Shown here: positions 43,486 through 52,749 of the stretch, in pieces | Layout: each line of letters opens with the position of its first letter | Position numbering within the stretch: position 1 is the stretch's first letter | Source of the DNA: Halomonas sp. 'Soap Lake #6' | GTDB lineage: Bacteria > Pseudomonadota > Gammaproteobacteria > Pseudomonadales > Halomonadaceae | Assembly (NCBI RefSeq): GCF_003031405.1 | Contig: NZ_CP020469.1 | Span: 4,464,001-4,528,000, forward strand | Length of the DNA: 64,000 nt | Direction: 5' to 3' | Notes under the pieces: model-generated | Told to the model about the DNA's origin: nothing | The model's database searches: none | What the model saw: only the letters and a program-made list of their open reading frames with translations | Translations under genes and position numbers: made by a program

Positions 43486-43620
43486 CTAAGGGGCTTTGTC
43501 ACTATTTTTTTGGCGCTTTTTATCGCGCCGTCGTTGTTTGGCAATGGCGTTGCCATTAGCAAGTTGGACTAAGTACGCTATTTCCTCATCGCTGAGAGGC
43601 GCACGTGGGTGGTTAGCCAC
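43486..43620 (-). CDS. possible small basic protein
   Basis: A 44-codon frame from GTG 43620 encoding PLSDEEIAYLVQLANGNAIA followed by a Lys/Arg-rich tail (KQRRRDKKRQK). The composition, with an acidic helix followed by a basic tail, looks like protein rather than noise, but no clear ribosome site or family is seen. A longer frame on the plus strand through the same DNA looks spurious. Low confidence. Confidence 0.35.
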   Translation of the reverse strand: MANHPRAPLSDEEIAYLVQLANGNAIAKQRRRDKKRQKNSDKAP

Positions 43621-43696
43621 TCTTGTCACCGTTTTGTCAGGCTTTTATGGCACGCTAACAATGAACCATGACATCAATATGAAAGGAGTCATCAAG

Positions 43697-45349
43697 ATGC
43701 TTTTTAGCCGTTCTGGTATTGCGCTAGGGACAGCCTTATTTGTCACTGTTTCCCCCGCATTTGCAGATAATTACACCCTCACACTGTTCCACACTAATGA
43801 CTTGCACGGACGGACCGACCAGTACCCCCAGTTGGTCACCACGCTAAATGAAGCGCGAGAGCAGTATGGCGAAGGGTTATTGCTGGATGCTGGCGATATC
43901 TTTTCAGGCACGCTCTACTTCACCGAATTCCAGGGCCAGGATGCCCTGGAGTTTATGAACTTAATGGGCTACGACGCGTTTGTGCCGGGCAACCATGAGT
44001 TTGATTTGGGTGATCCGGATGAGGGGCATCAGGCACTCGCAGCGTTTTTTTCAGGTGCGGAATTTCCCATTTTAGGCGCCAACCTGGATTTCTCAGCAGC
44101 CCCTGAGTTTGCTGATATGCTGGGTGAGCCGGTCAGTTCAGACCCCCAGGCGGGAATGCTCTATGACGGTATTATTGTTGAGCATAACGGCGAGCAGATT
44201 GGCATCTTTGGGTTAAGTACACAGGACAGCGAGACGATTTCAAGTCCTGGCCAAATCACCATCAGTGATTATCGCCAAGCCGCTGAAGCCATGGTGGCAA
44301 GCTTCGAAGAGCAGGGCGTAAACAAGATTATCGCCCTGACGCACCTTGGCTACGATAGCGATCCCAGCGTGGGTAACGACCTTCTCTTGGCAGAGCACGT
44401 TGAAGGCATCGACATTATTATTGGTGGCCACAGTCACACCAAAGTATCGCCACCGACCTTGCTTACTGAAAACCGCGCCGGTGAAGCACTCTCGCCGACG
44501 GTGATTGGCCAAGCGGGGGAGTACGGACAATATATCGGTGTGATGCAGGTTACCTTTGATGCTGATGGGGTGGTGGTTGATGTCAATGGCGAGCTGCTCG
44601 CCGCCGATGAGCGTGAGGCAGACCCTGAGGCAGCGGAGCGCCTTAAACCCTACACGGCTGCGATTGAAGAGCTACGCGATACCCAAGTTGGGGCCAAGGT
44701 GATGGCCGCACTGCCTAATCCACGCCATGGCCGCGGTGACGAGCGCAGCGTTCGCGCGGATGAAACCGCACTGGGTAACTTAATCAGCGATGCTCAGTTG
44801 TACGCTGCACGCAAAGTAGCGCCGGAAACAGTACTGGCTATCCAAAATAGCGGCGGTATTCGTGAAGCGCTTGGGAGCGGTGATGTGTCGGTGGGTGATC
44901 TGATCTCCGTGCAGCCGTTCGGTAACCGGCTCGCACTACTTGAGGTTACCGGTGCAGAACTGCTTGAAACGTTCGAAATTGCTCTAGCGGACGCTCCTGC
45001 TGAGAACGGCGGTTTTCTGCAGGTATCTGCAGGTGTTGAGCTGGTATACGACAGCAGCAAACCAGCGGGTGAGCGCGTGGTTAGCCTGAAAGTAGCTCAG
45101 GAAGAAGCCATGCAGGCCATTGATCCAGAGCGCATGTACACGATCGCTACTAACAACTTTACGGCGACTGGCGGTGATAGCCACGCGGTGTTAGGTGCTG
45201 TTTATGAGGATGGCCGTAACACTATCGTCGGTAATACCGACTGGGAAATGCTGCGTGACTACATGGTGTCGCTTGGGGAGGTGGCTTACCAAGTTGAGGG
45301 GCGCATACTGGATCTTGTGGAAGTAGAGGATCTTGCTGAAGAGGGCTAA
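43697..45349 (+). CDS. periplasmic 5'-nucleotidase / UshA-type metallophosphoesterase
   Basis: A 550-residue exported enzyme with a signal peptide (SRSGIALGTALFVTVSPAFA). The N-terminal metallophosphatase domain has LFHTNDLHGR, LLDAGDIFSGT, PGNHEFDLGD and IIGGHSHT, the two-metal ligands. The C-terminal nucleotide-binding domain has NSGGIREALGSGDVSVGD and PFGNRLALLEVTG. It likely hydrolyses extracellular nucleotides or UDP-sugars for phosphate and nucleoside recovery. AAGGAG 8 nt upstream fixes ATG 43697. It follows the possible phosphonate importer, which may point to a phosphorus-uptake neighbourhood. Confidence 0.93.
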   Translation: MLFSRSGIALGTALFVTVSPAFADNYTLTLFHTNDLHGRTDQYPQLVTTLNEAREQYGEGLLLDAGDIFSGTLYFTEFQGQDALEFMNLMGYDAFVPGNHEFDLGDPDEGHQALAAFFSGAEFPILGANLDFSAAPEFADMLGEPVSSDPQAGMLYDGIIVEHNGEQIGIFGLSTQDSETISSPGQITISDYRQAAEAMVASFEEQGVNKIIALTHLGYDSDPSVGNDLLLAEHVEGIDIIIGGHSHTKVSPPTLLTENRAGEALSPTVIGQAGEYGQYIGVMQVTFDADGVVVDVNGELLAADEREADPEAAERLKPYTAAIEELRDTQVGAKVMAALPNPRHGRGDERSVRADETALGNLISDAQLYAARKVAPETVLAIQNSGGIREALGSGDVSVGDLISVQPFGNRLALLEVTGAELLETFEIALADAPAENGGFLQVSAGVELVYDSSKPAGERVVSLKVAQEEAMQAIDPERMYTIATNNFTATGGDSHAVLGAVYEDGRNTIVGNTDWEMLRDYMVSLGEVAYQVEGRILDLVEVEDLAEEG

Positions 45350-45394
45350 TTGGAAATAAACCCTTGAGAAAGGTCTTTAAAACAAGCACTTTAC

Positions 45395-45422
45395 GGGCCG
45401 TTGCGATAGAGCGAAACGGCCC
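45395..45422. terminator. hairpin between convergent nucleotidase and DUF1428 genes
   Basis: GGGCCGTT (45395-45402) pairs with AACGGCCC (45415-45422), 12-nt loop, no T-run. Weak candidate. Confidence 0.4.
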
Positions 45423-45437
45423 AGCGCACTTATTTCC

Positions 45438-45806
45438 TCATTCATTAATGATGCTTTCAAAGCCTCCAAAGATGAGTCGCTTGCCATCAAAGGGCATTGG
45501 GTTAACGTCCATTTGCAAACGTGGATCTTGCATGACCTTGGGCATAGCTTCATCGCGCACAGCTTTGGAAGGCCACTCTATCCATGAAAAAATAACGCTT
45601 TCGTCATCTTCACGCTTAACCGCCATGGTGAAAGAGGTGGTTTCCCCTTCTGGTACATCATCTCCCCAGCACTCTACCACTCGTAGCGCGCCATGCTCCT
45701 TGAAAACCACAGCAGCAGCGCTGGCATGTTCAATAAATTGAGATTTATTAGCGGTTGGCACAGCTGCGACAAAGCCATCCACATAAGGTTGGGCGATAGT
45801 ACTCAT
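45438..45806 (-). CDS. DUF1428 protein
   Basis: A 122-residue protein of the DUF1428 family (dimeric ferredoxin-like fold), function unknown. Typical segments are YVDGFVAAVPTANK, VVECWGDDVPEGETTSFTMAV, IFSWIEWPSK and PFDGKRLIFGGFE. Its ATG overlaps the stop of the YCII gene by four bases, so it is the third gene of the sigma-linked YCII operon. Confidence 0.9.
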   Translation of the reverse strand: MSTIAQPYVDGFVAAVPTANKSQFIEHASAAAVVFKEHGALRVVECWGDDVPEGETTSFTMAVKREDDESVIFSWIEWPSKAVRDEAMPKVMQDPRLQMDVNPMPFDGKRLIFGGFESIINE

Positions 45807-46180
45807 AGTGATGCTCCAGTTTCTGTTTTGGGGGGAAGTTCTCGAACGGGGCGTACCTCAATGCTACCCAGGCGAGCCGGAGGAATACGGCTAGCTAGCT
45901 GTAGTGCTTCATTCAAGTCGTGGGCTTCGAGCAGGTAGAAACCGGCCAGCTGCTCTTTGGTTTCGGCAAAGGGGCCGTCGGAGATCAGTGTTTCTCCATC
46001 GCGCACGCGCACAGTGGTGGCAGTTTCTATCGGTTGTAACGCTTGGCCAGCCAGATAGTTGCCATTAGTGGTTAAGCGTTCCACCCCAGCGATGCACTCC
46101 TGGTTGAGGTCTTGCCAAGCCTGGTCGCTCATGGCATTGATGATTTGCTCCTGGTAATACACCAATGCAACGTACTTCAT
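45803..46180 (-). CDS. YCII-type (DGPF) protein
   Basis: A 125-residue YCII-like protein with the hallmark ISDGPFAETKEQLAGFYLLEA (about 68-88). DGPF proteins are the usual companions of ECF42 sigma factors; the biochemical role is unknown. Start and stop both overlap neighbours by four bases (ATGA), giving a tightly coupled three-gene operon. Confidence 0.92.
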   Translation of the reverse strand: MKYVALVYYQEQIINAMSDQAWQDLNQECIAGVERLTTNGNYLAGQALQPIETATTVRVRDGETLISDGPFAETKEQLAGFYLLEAHDLNEALQLASRIPPARLGSIEVRPVRELPPKTETGASL

Positions 46181-47022
46181 GGCGTGTCTCCTTCATTGGC
46201 TGGCTGACAATCATCTGATGAAACGTTAATCATCCAATTGACGCCAAATCGATCGGTTGCCATGCCGAACCCTGAGGACCAGAAGGTGGCCTCGAAAGGC
46301 ATGGTGATTTCGCCATCCTCCGCTAGGCGTGCGAAGGTGTTTGCAGCCTGTTCTCTATCCTGGTATTCCATCTGAATATGAACTCCCTGCGGTGGTGCGT
46401 ATCTCTCAGGCGCTATGTCCGCCCCCATCAGGCGCCGACCACGTAGGTTTAGCGAGGCATGAATAACGCGGTCGTGAAACGAGGGCGGTGTATGTTCTGC
46501 TGCTGGCGTTTCTCCATAGGTCAGTAGCGCCTCCAGATATCCGCCGGTCACATCGGCATAGAACTGCATTGCCTCTCGGCAAGTGCCGGGAAAAGCAACA
46601 TATACGTTCATGGCGTCTGGGATACGTGCGTGAGTGCGGTGCTGTTCCAGTCCTGCCCCTGGTTCAAAGTCCTCCAGCGAGTAGTAGCGGCGCAGCTCAA
46701 GCGTCACGTTGCCATTGGCGTCCATGGTGGGCCACTGTTGTGCCCATTCAATGGCATCCTGAAGTGAAGGAACTTCTAGCACGCTATAGCCTGCAACACG
46801 CTCCCCTGGAGGAGATAAGGGGCCTGGAATAATGGTAGGTGCGCCATTCTCGAAGCGGATAAGGCAGCCATCACCGGTTGGACGTAGGCCATTGCCGCTG
46901 ACAAACACGCCCGCCTGAATCATGCGCTGGTTATAGGCAGCCATGGCGGCGAGCATTTCCTGTGACGGTAGCGTTCCATTTTCGGTATTGGCGTCGGCGC
47001 GGCGTATGAGCATAAACTTCAT
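46177..47022 (-). CDS. fusion of a YCII domain and a VOC/PhnB-like domain
   Basis: A 281-residue two-domain protein. Residues 1-115: YCII fold with MKFMLIRRADANTENG and GERVAGYSVLEVPSLQDAIEWAQ, the DGPF loop degenerate (PGPL). Residues 140-270: VOC fold of the PhnB-like type, with AMNVYVAFPGTCREAMQFYADVTGG and FGMATDRFGVNWMINV. The first gene of the operon, with GGAGG before ATG 47022. An ECF-type promoter (TGTCGA...CGACTA) lies 38-66 nt upstream. Activity unknown. Confidence 0.88.
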   Translation of the reverse strand: MKFMLIRRADANTENGTLPSQEMLAAMAAYNQRMIQAGVFVSGNGLRPTGDGCLIRFENGAPTIIPGPLSPPGERVAGYSVLEVPSLQDAIEWAQQWPTMDANGNVTLELRRYYSLEDFEPGAGLEQHRTHARIPDAMNVYVAFPGTCREAMQFYADVTGGYLEALLTYGETPAAEHTPPSFHDRVIHASLNLRGRRLMGADIAPERYAPPQGVHIQMEYQDREQAANTFARLAEDGEITMPFEATFWSSGFGMATDRFGVNWMINVSSDDCQPANEGDTP

Positions 47023-47059
47023 CGAGAGCCTCCTTGATGGTTAGGGTGGTTACTCTCTC

Positions 47060-47088
47060 TAGTCGTTTGATGCGTCCGCAAATCGACA
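47060..47088 (-). promoter_or_regulatory. candidate ECF42-type promoter of the YCII operon
   Basis: On the minus strand, TGTCGA (47083-47088) and CGACTA (47060-47065) are 17 bp apart, 38 nt before the YCII-VOC start. A TGTCGA -35 is what I recall for ECF42 (DGPF-linked) sigma factors; the -10 is less strict. The sigma gene itself (start 50644) has no such element upstream. Confidence 0.5.
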
Positions 47089-47251
47089 TAGCCTAGATAT
47101 TATTTTCGCTAATCGGAATATCTGGTTGATTTCCTTTGCTAGTGGATGGAACTAACCGATAATCCCTCGGGATTAAGGTACCTACTCCCTTGCTCCAGAT
47201 ACGAACACAATGAATATCGTACATCGCAGAGATGTAGGTTAAATAATCTTG

Positions 47252-48163
47252 TTACGTATTAACTTTCTTTCGACGGCGTGCTGCGACATGGTCGAGGAAA
47301 GCCCGAAGCTGCGGAGTGACCAGTCGGTTGCCCGGGTAGTAGAGGTAGAACCCTGGTTCCCTCGGGCACCAAGACTCCAGCACCTCAATGGCATCGCCGG
47401 CCGACAACAAGCCCCACACCTCCGGCTCAAGGAAGTAACCAATACCAAGGCCATCCTTGACCGCACGCAGCCGCGTTTCCACATCGTTGGTACACAGCGG
47501 ACCGGTCACGGCCACCCGAACGGACTGCCCTTCGCACTCGAATTCCCAATGGAACAGATGTCCTCCGCTGGGCCAGCGCATATTGATACAGGTGTGTTCC
47601 TTCAAAGCAGCGGGATGCTCCGGTGTTCCTGCTCGAGCCAGATAGAGTGGCGATGCCACCGTAATCCAACGCAGTGGCTCGCTTACTGGCACTCCCACCA
47701 TATCCTGTTCCAGGCTCTCGCCGAGCCGCAGCCCGGCATCACACTCACTAGCCACCACATCTTCCAAACGATCAGAGATTACGATCTCGACTTCAATTCC
47801 AGGGTAGGCCTCGGCAAAGCTAGCCAGATGTGGTGCCAGCGCATAAGCAGCCCCAGCGCGCGATGCATTGATCCGCAACCGACCGCCAAGCTCGCCCTGT
47901 TGGTCACGCAGCTGTGCTTGAGCTGCTGAAATTTCCTTCAGAGCTGGCCGAACACGCTCATACAACTGTTGGCCTGCCTCCGTTGGTCGCGTGGTACGGG
48001 TGGTTCTGTTCAAAAGACGCTGCCCCAAGCGTGCCTCTAGTCGCTGGATCGTCTGGCTGAGTGCCGAGGGCGAAACACCGAGCCATCCCGCCGCTCGTGC
48101 GAAATTGCCACGTTCGACGATTGCCACGAAGGCTCGCAATTCCGCCACATCGCTACCTTTCAT
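47252..48163 (-). CDS. LysR-type transcriptional regulator
   Basis: A 303-residue LysR protein. Winged helix AELRAFVAIVERGNFARAAGWLGVSPSALSQTIQRLEARLG (about 7-47) and a periplasmic-binding-protein-like effector domain. Close in type to the regulators that sit divergently next to reductase genes. It is divergent from the aldo/keto reductase (99-nt gap), the classical arrangement of a LysR with its target. The pair interrupts the ECF42/YCII locus. Confidence 0.94.
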   Translation of the reverse strand: MKGSDVAELRAFVAIVERGNFARAAGWLGVSPSALSQTIQRLEARLGQRLLNRTTRTTRPTEAGQQLYERVRPALKEISAAQAQLRDQQGELGGRLRINASRAGAAYALAPHLASFAEAYPGIEVEIVISDRLEDVVASECDAGLRLGESLEQDMVGVPVSEPLRWITVASPLYLARAGTPEHPAALKEHTCINMRWPSGGHLFHWEFECEGQSVRVAVTGPLCTNDVETRLRAVKDGLGIGYFLEPEVWGLLSAGDAIEVLESWCPREPGFYLYYPGNRLVTPQLRAFLDHVAARRRKKVNT

Positions 48164-48262
48164 TGTTCATTTCAGCTTCATAGTCCATGAATATATCAGT
48201 GTATTCTGTCAGTTTAAGAACAAGCCTACCATTGCGGAAACCAACAGCTTAGGGAGAATCCC

Positions 48263-49315
48263 ATGCAGCTCGACCATTACCGCTTGCTGGGCCGTTCGGG
48301 CCTGAAAATATCACCGATGGCGCTAGGTACCATGACTTTTGGTACAGAATGGAACTTCGGTGCCGACGAGCCGACCTCCCGTGCGATCTTTGATCGCTAT
48401 GTCGACCGCGGCGGCAACTTCATTGATACGGCGAATTACTATACGGGTGGTACTTCCGAGTCCTTTGTCGGCCGCTTTGCCCAGAGAAAACGGGATCGCT
48501 TGGTCATCGCCACAAAATACACCTTGCCAATGCGCGGTGATGACCCTAATTCCGGGGGCAACAGCCGACGTAGCATGGTTCGTTCGGTAGAAGACAGCCT
48601 GACACGCCTCGGTAGCGATTATATCGACCTGCTGTATCTGCACGCCTGGGATTTCACCACTCCCGTGGAGGAGATTCTGCGCGCCATGGATGATTTGGTG
48701 GCGGCGGGAAAGGTCGTTTATCTGGGACTGTCGGATATCCCTGCCTGGCAGGCCTCACGGATGCAGGCTATCGCAGAGCTCCGGGGCTGGTCGCCAATGG
48801 TTGCGATGCAGCTAGAATACAATCTGATTGAGCGCAGTGTGGAGCGAGACTTGGTTCCGATGTCGCGTGAAATGGGGATGGGCATCATGCCATGGTCACC
48901 GTTGGCGAGTGGGCTCCTTGCGGGCAAGTACAATCGTTCCGAACTCGCACCCGAAAGCGCGGTCAGGGGCAGCCGTGCCGCCATCGTAACCGAGGCGGGG
49001 CCCGTCCCTGCGCGCAGTTTTCGCATTATCGATGAAGTGAAACGGGTCGCAACGGAACAAAATTCATCACCTGCCACGGTGGCTTTAGCATGGCTACTGG
49101 CTCGTCCTGGTATGGCGGCGCCGCTCATTGGAGCGCGATCAATAAGTCAGCTTGAAGCCAACCTGTCCGCACTCGAGCTGGAACTGACGGGCGACCAACT
49201 GACACGACTCGACGACGTCAGTGCAGTGCATCTAGGATTTCCCCATGAGTACCTACGACGCCCGGCAGTTCAGGCAAATATCTATGGCGGCATGTCGATC
49301 TCTATACGTGGCTAA
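48263..49315 (+). CDS. aldo/keto reductase
   Basis: A 350-residue TIM-barrel NADPH-dependent carbonyl reductase. LGRSGLKISPMALGTMTFG begins the family pattern. The catalytic tetrad is visible as FIDTANYY (Asp and Tyr), IATKYT (Lys) and LLYLHAWD (His). The cofactor region is WSPLASGLLAGKY with IGARSISQLEANL near the C-terminus. GGGAGAA upstream of ATG 48263. Presumed target of the divergent LysR regulator; substrate unknown. Confidence 0.93.
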   Translation: MQLDHYRLLGRSGLKISPMALGTMTFGTEWNFGADEPTSRAIFDRYVDRGGNFIDTANYYTGGTSESFVGRFAQRKRDRLVIATKYTLPMRGDDPNSGGNSRRSMVRSVEDSLTRLGSDYIDLLYLHAWDFTTPVEEILRAMDDLVAAGKVVYLGLSDIPAWQASRMQAIAELRGWSPMVAMQLEYNLIERSVERDLVPMSREMGMGIMPWSPLASGLLAGKYNRSELAPESAVRGSRAAIVTEAGPVPARSFRIIDEVKRVATEQNSSPATVALAWLLARPGMAAPLIGARSISQLEANLSALELELTGDQLTRLDDVSAVHLGFPHEYLRRPAVQANIYGGMSISIRG

Positions 49316-49414
49316 GTGTATGCTTTTGCGAGCTATTTCCTGTGATAATTCATCTCAGTATTGGACGGGGCAGCAAGGCCCGCTCAACTATTTACACAGG
49401 ATACATGCTGTTTT

Positions 49415-50644
49415 TTATAGAGCTTGCTCTAGTTCGCTTAACCTCCTGAGCAAAAAGCGTTTTTCTGGGCCCAGAGTGGTCAATAGCAACGCCTGTTGGT
49501 AGGCGCCGCGCGCCGCTTCACGCTTGCCCAGACGACGTAGTAAATCCGCTTTAGCGGCATGAAATAAGTGATAGCGGGATAGCTGAGGGTGATGCGAGAT
49601 GTCGTCGAGTAACTGCAGGCCGGTAGCGGGAGCGCCATTCATGGCGATAGCCACTGCTCGGTTCAACGCCAGAATAGGCGATGGGAAGCGTCGGCATAGG
49701 GCATCATAAAGCCTAACAATACGGCCCCAGTCGGTCTGCTCAGCGTCGTTAGCTTGTGCATGAACAGCAGCAATTGAGGCTTGAAGCGTGTAATACCCGG
49801 TGGGTGATAGTGCCAGTGCCTGTTCGAGCCACGTCATGCCAGTGTCAATGTCCTCTTGGTGCCATAGACGTCGGTCCTGGGCATCCAGCGTCACCAACTC
49901 GCCGTTGCTATCCTGGCGTGCATCGCGACGTGCATCACTAAGCCGCATCAGCGCCATCAGCCCAAACACTTCGCCCCGAGGCAATAGCCTTGCCAACTCC
50001 TCACCAAGGCGCAAGGCTTCACGGGTCAGGCTAATATCCACGACGCTGGCGCCAGAACTGCGTGAGTAGCCTTCGTTAAACACCAGATAAATGACCTGGA
50101 GTACATCCGGAAGGCGCTCAGGCAGCTCTTCCTGGGCAGGAACAGCATAGGGTATCCGCGCATCACGAATCTTGCGTTTGGCGCGTACGATGCGCTGCGC
50201 CAGGGTGGTAGGTTTCATAAGTAGTGCGCTGGCTACCTGCTCCGTGGCCAAGCCACACATCTCGCGCAGGGTGAGAGCAATCCGCGCTTCCATACTCAGG
50301 CTTGGGTGGCAGCAGGTGAACAGCAGCCGCAACGCATCGTCTTCAATAGCGGCATCGTCGATCTCTAGTGCCTCATCCGCGGGTAGCAGCAAGTGGGCTC
50401 GGCGGCGTGCGGTGCTGCGCAGGCGAATTTGATCGATACCGCAGTGATAACCAGTGCGAATCAGCCAGGCTGTTGGGTTGTTGGGCTCACCGCTGGCGGG
50501 CCACTGTTGAACTGCGGCGACAAAGGCATCCTGCATGGCTTCTTCTGCAAGTTCAAAATCTCCCAGCAAGCGGATCAGGGTCGCTTGAACGCGTCTAGAG
50601 TGGTCGCGATAAAGGGAGTCAATGCATAAAGTTTCAGCGCTCAT
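49415..50644 (-). CDS. ECF sigma factor, ECF42-like, with C-terminal extension
   Basis: A 409-residue sigma factor. Region 2 (LIRLLGDFELAEEAMQDAFVAAVQQWP, about 20-50) and region 4 (about 110-160, LTLREMCGLATEQVASALLMKPTTLAQRIVRAKRKIRD) are followed by a roughly 230-residue DUF6596/TPR-like extension with VFNEGYSRSSG and FGLMALMRLSDARRDARQDSNGELVTLDAQDRRLW. This layout is that of the ECF42 group, which acts with DGPF (YCII) proteins and has no anti-sigma factor. ATG 50644 avoids an upstream hydrophobic stretch that is not typical. The matching YCII genes are on the same strand at 45803-47022, beyond the LysR-AKR pair. Confidence 0.9.
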   Translation of the reverse strand: MSAETLCIDSLYRDHSRRVQATLIRLLGDFELAEEAMQDAFVAAVQQWPASGEPNNPTAWLIRTGYHCGIDQIRLRSTARRRAHLLLPADEALEIDDAAIEDDALRLLFTCCHPSLSMEARIALTLREMCGLATEQVASALLMKPTTLAQRIVRAKRKIRDARIPYAVPAQEELPERLPDVLQVIYLVFNEGYSRSSGASVVDISLTREALRLGEELARLLPRGEVFGLMALMRLSDARRDARQDSNGELVTLDAQDRRLWHQEDIDTGMTWLEQALALSPTGYYTLQASIAAVHAQANDAEQTDWGRIVRLYDALCRRFPSPILALNRAVAIAMNGAPATGLQLLDDISHHPQLSRYHLFHAAKADLLRRLGKREAARGAYQQALLLTTLGPEKRFLLRRLSELEQAL

Positions 50645-50754
50645 TAGTGGCGGTCCGCACGCTACTCGGATAAACAATAAAGTGAGTAAAACGAGTGTAG
50701 CTCGCTCTCTCAAACTGTTATCTCAAACGTAGCGCATGGACTCTCCTCTGGCTT

Positions 50755-50786
50755 GTTTTTCTTATGACGTGTTTCTCTTATGACTT
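50755..50786. repeat. tandem repeat, 16 bp x 2
   Basis: GTTTTTCTTATGACGT (50755-50770) and GTTTCTCTTATGACTT (50771-50786), between ugpC and the sigma gene. Confidence 0.6.
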
Positions 50787-50831
50787 GCGCTGTCTTATCT
50801 GCTGGCGGTTTCTCTTGGCTTGATGCTGTGT

Positions 50832-51887
50832 TCAATCCCCTGTGCGTTTGCCCGTAGTGCTGTTGAAAGGGTGCAGCGTGTTGCGGGTGACATGGAAGCG
50901 CAGCGTTTCACCTTCCGCAACCGGAGGCTGGCCTGCAACACGGATTACCGTAGGTTGGTCACTGTCGGCGAGACGCACATACAGGTGGCTTTCAGCACCG
51001 GCGGCCTCAAATAGTTCAAGTGTTGATTCTACGATCAGGTGGGGCCCCTCTGGCGGGGCTAAGTGCATATCATCCGGGCGAATACCGACGATGTCTGTGC
51101 CTTCCGGAAGATCGTCCAGCAAGCCGTTGGAACCCCGTGCATGTAGGTATTCAACCGGTACCATATTCATGGCGGGTGAGCCGATAAACCCAGCAACGAA
51201 CATGGTGGCCGGGCGGGCGTAGATCTCCATGGGGGTGCCCACTTGCTCAATTTGTCCGGCGCTCAGCACTACCAAACGGTCGCCTAGGGTCATGGCTTCC
51301 AACTGGTCGTGGGTCACATACAGGCTGGTGGTTTTCAGGCGCCGTTGGAGCTGTTTAATCTCAACACGCATCTGTACGCGCAGTTTGGCATCCAGGTTGG
51401 AGAGTGGCTCATCAAACAGGAACGCCGCTGGCTCGCGCACCAGGGCGCGGCCCATAGCGACACGCTGGCGCTGGCCGCCGGAGAGCTTGCGCGGTTTACG
51501 CTCCAAAAAATCTTCGATTTCCAGCATCTTGGCAGCAATGCGTACGCGTTTTTCAATCTCGTCTTTTTTAAAGCCACGGTTCTTCAGGCCATAGGCGAGG
51601 TTGTTATACACCGTCATATGCGGATAGAGCGCATAGTTCTGAAACACCATGGCGATATCACGCTCGGCGGGTTCGAGTTTATTGACGACCCGATCACCGA
51701 TTTTTAGCGTGCCGTCGGTAATGGTTTCAAGGCCGGCTACCATACGCAATAGGGTGGATTTGCCACAGCCGGAGGGTCCTACCAGCACGACGAACTCGCC
51801 ATCTTTAATATGCAGGTCAATACCTTTGACCGCATCGACGTTACCCGCATAGGTTTTCTTTAGCCCTTCCAAGGTAATGCTGGCCAT
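50832..51887 (-). CDS. ugpC: sn-glycerol-3-phosphate ABC importer, ATP-binding protein
   Basis: A 351-residue MalK/UgpC-type ATPase. [20 protein letters not shown] (Walker A), [23 protein letters not shown] (Q-loop), [19 protein letters not shown] (signature), [15 protein letters not shown] (Walker B) and [12 protein letters not shown] (H-loop), then the regulatory domain from about residue 240. Start one base after the ugpE stop. Last gene of ugpBAEC; a UgpQ phosphodiesterase is not adjacent. Confidence 0.94.
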   Translation of the reverse strand: MASITLEGLKKTYAGNVDAVKGIDLHIKDGEFVVLVGPSGCGKSTLLRMVAGLETITDGTLKIGDRVVNKLEPAERDIAMVFQNYALYPHMTVYNNLAYGLKNRGFKKDEIEKRVRIAAKMLEIEDFLERKPRKLSGGQRQRVAMGRALVREPAAFLFDEPLSNLDAKLRVQMRVEIKQLQRRLKTTSLYVTHDQLEAMTLGDRLVVLSAGQIEQVGTPMEIYARPATMFVAGFIGSPAMNMVPVEYLHARGSNGLLDDLPEGTDIVGIRPDDMHLAPPEGPHLIVESTLELFEAAGAESHLYVRLADSDQPTVIRVAGQPPVAEGETLRFHVTRNTLHPFNSTTGKRTGD

Positions 51888-51888
51888 C

Positions 51889-52731
51889 TTATTTCTCCGT
51901 CTCGGTCAGGCCTTTCACAAATAGCCGTTGCATAAACAAAATTACTAATACGGGGGGGAGGGCTGCCATAACAACTGCCGCCATCACCAGGTGCCACTGG
52001 GGGTTTTCTTCTGCGGTCATGCGCTGGATACCCATCACTATGGTGGTGTAGTTGGGGTCAGTGGTGATCAGCAGCGGCCAGAGATACTGGTTCCAGCCGT
52101 AGATAAACATGATCACAAACAGCGCAGCGATATTGGTCACTGAGAGTGGCAGTAAAATATCTTTAAAGAACTTGAGCGGTCCGGCGCCATCGACCCGAGC
52201 GGCTTCAAGCATCTCTTCGGGAATAGTCATAAAGAACTGGCGGAACAAGAAAGTCGCGGTAGCCGAGGCAATCAGCGGAATCGACAACCCAGCAAAACTG
52301 TTGAGCATTTTAAGATCCGCTACGACCTGGAAAGTGGGAATAATACGAACTTCTACCGGCAGCATCAGGGTGACGAAGATCAGCCAGAAAAAGAACATCC
52401 GAAAACGGAACCGGAAATAGACAATTGCAAAAGCGGACAACAGCGAAATAGACAGCTTGCCCACTGTGATTGCCATTGCCATTACAAAGCTGTTCCAGAG
52501 CATCTTTGCGGCAGGGGGTGAATTAGCTGTCGATACGCCGGATTGCCACATCAGCTTATAGTTTTCGATGCCATGGCTACCGGGCAGCAGCGGCATAGTA
52601 CCGCGCAGTAAGTCACCCGGTGCCTGGGTAGATGCCACTAGGGCGATATAAACTGGGAAAATCACCAGCGCTACGCCAATAATCAACACGGTGTGGGCGA
52701 AAAAATTAGCCCACGGGCGGTTCTCAACCAT
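51889..52731 (-). CDS. ugpE: sn-glycerol-3-phosphate ABC importer, permease
   Basis: A 280-residue permease with six helices and the coupling loop [26 protein letters not shown] (about 185-210), typical of the MalG/UgpE class. GGGGAG about 8 nt upstream supports ATG 52731 rather than 52746. It lies 18 nt after ugpA and one base before ugpC. Confidence 0.94.
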   Translation of the reverse strand: MVENRPWANFFAHTVLIIGVALVIFPVYIALVASTQAPGDLLRGTMPLLPGSHGIENYKLMWQSGVSTANSPPAAKMLWNSFVMAMAITVGKLSISLLSAFAIVYFRFRFRMFFFWLIFVTLMLPVEVRIIPTFQVVADLKMLNSFAGLSIPLIASATATFLFRQFFMTIPEEMLEAARVDGAGPLKFFKDILLPLSVTNIAALFVIMFIYGWNQYLWPLLITTDPNYTTIVMGIQRMTAEENPQWHLVMAAVVMAALPPVLVILFMQRLFVKGLTETEK

Positions 52732-52749
52732 TAATGTTCTCCCCAAGGC

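Noticed and set aside
43296..43562. Minus-strand frame of 88 codons upstream of the nucleotidase
   Set aside because: It includes the 14-bp array and has no family signal; the shorter 44-codon frame at 43486-43620 in another frame is more protein-like.
43496..43696. N-terminal extension of the nucleotidase from 43496
   Set aside because: The Shine-Dalgarno site and signal peptide place the start at 43697; the extension looks non-coding.
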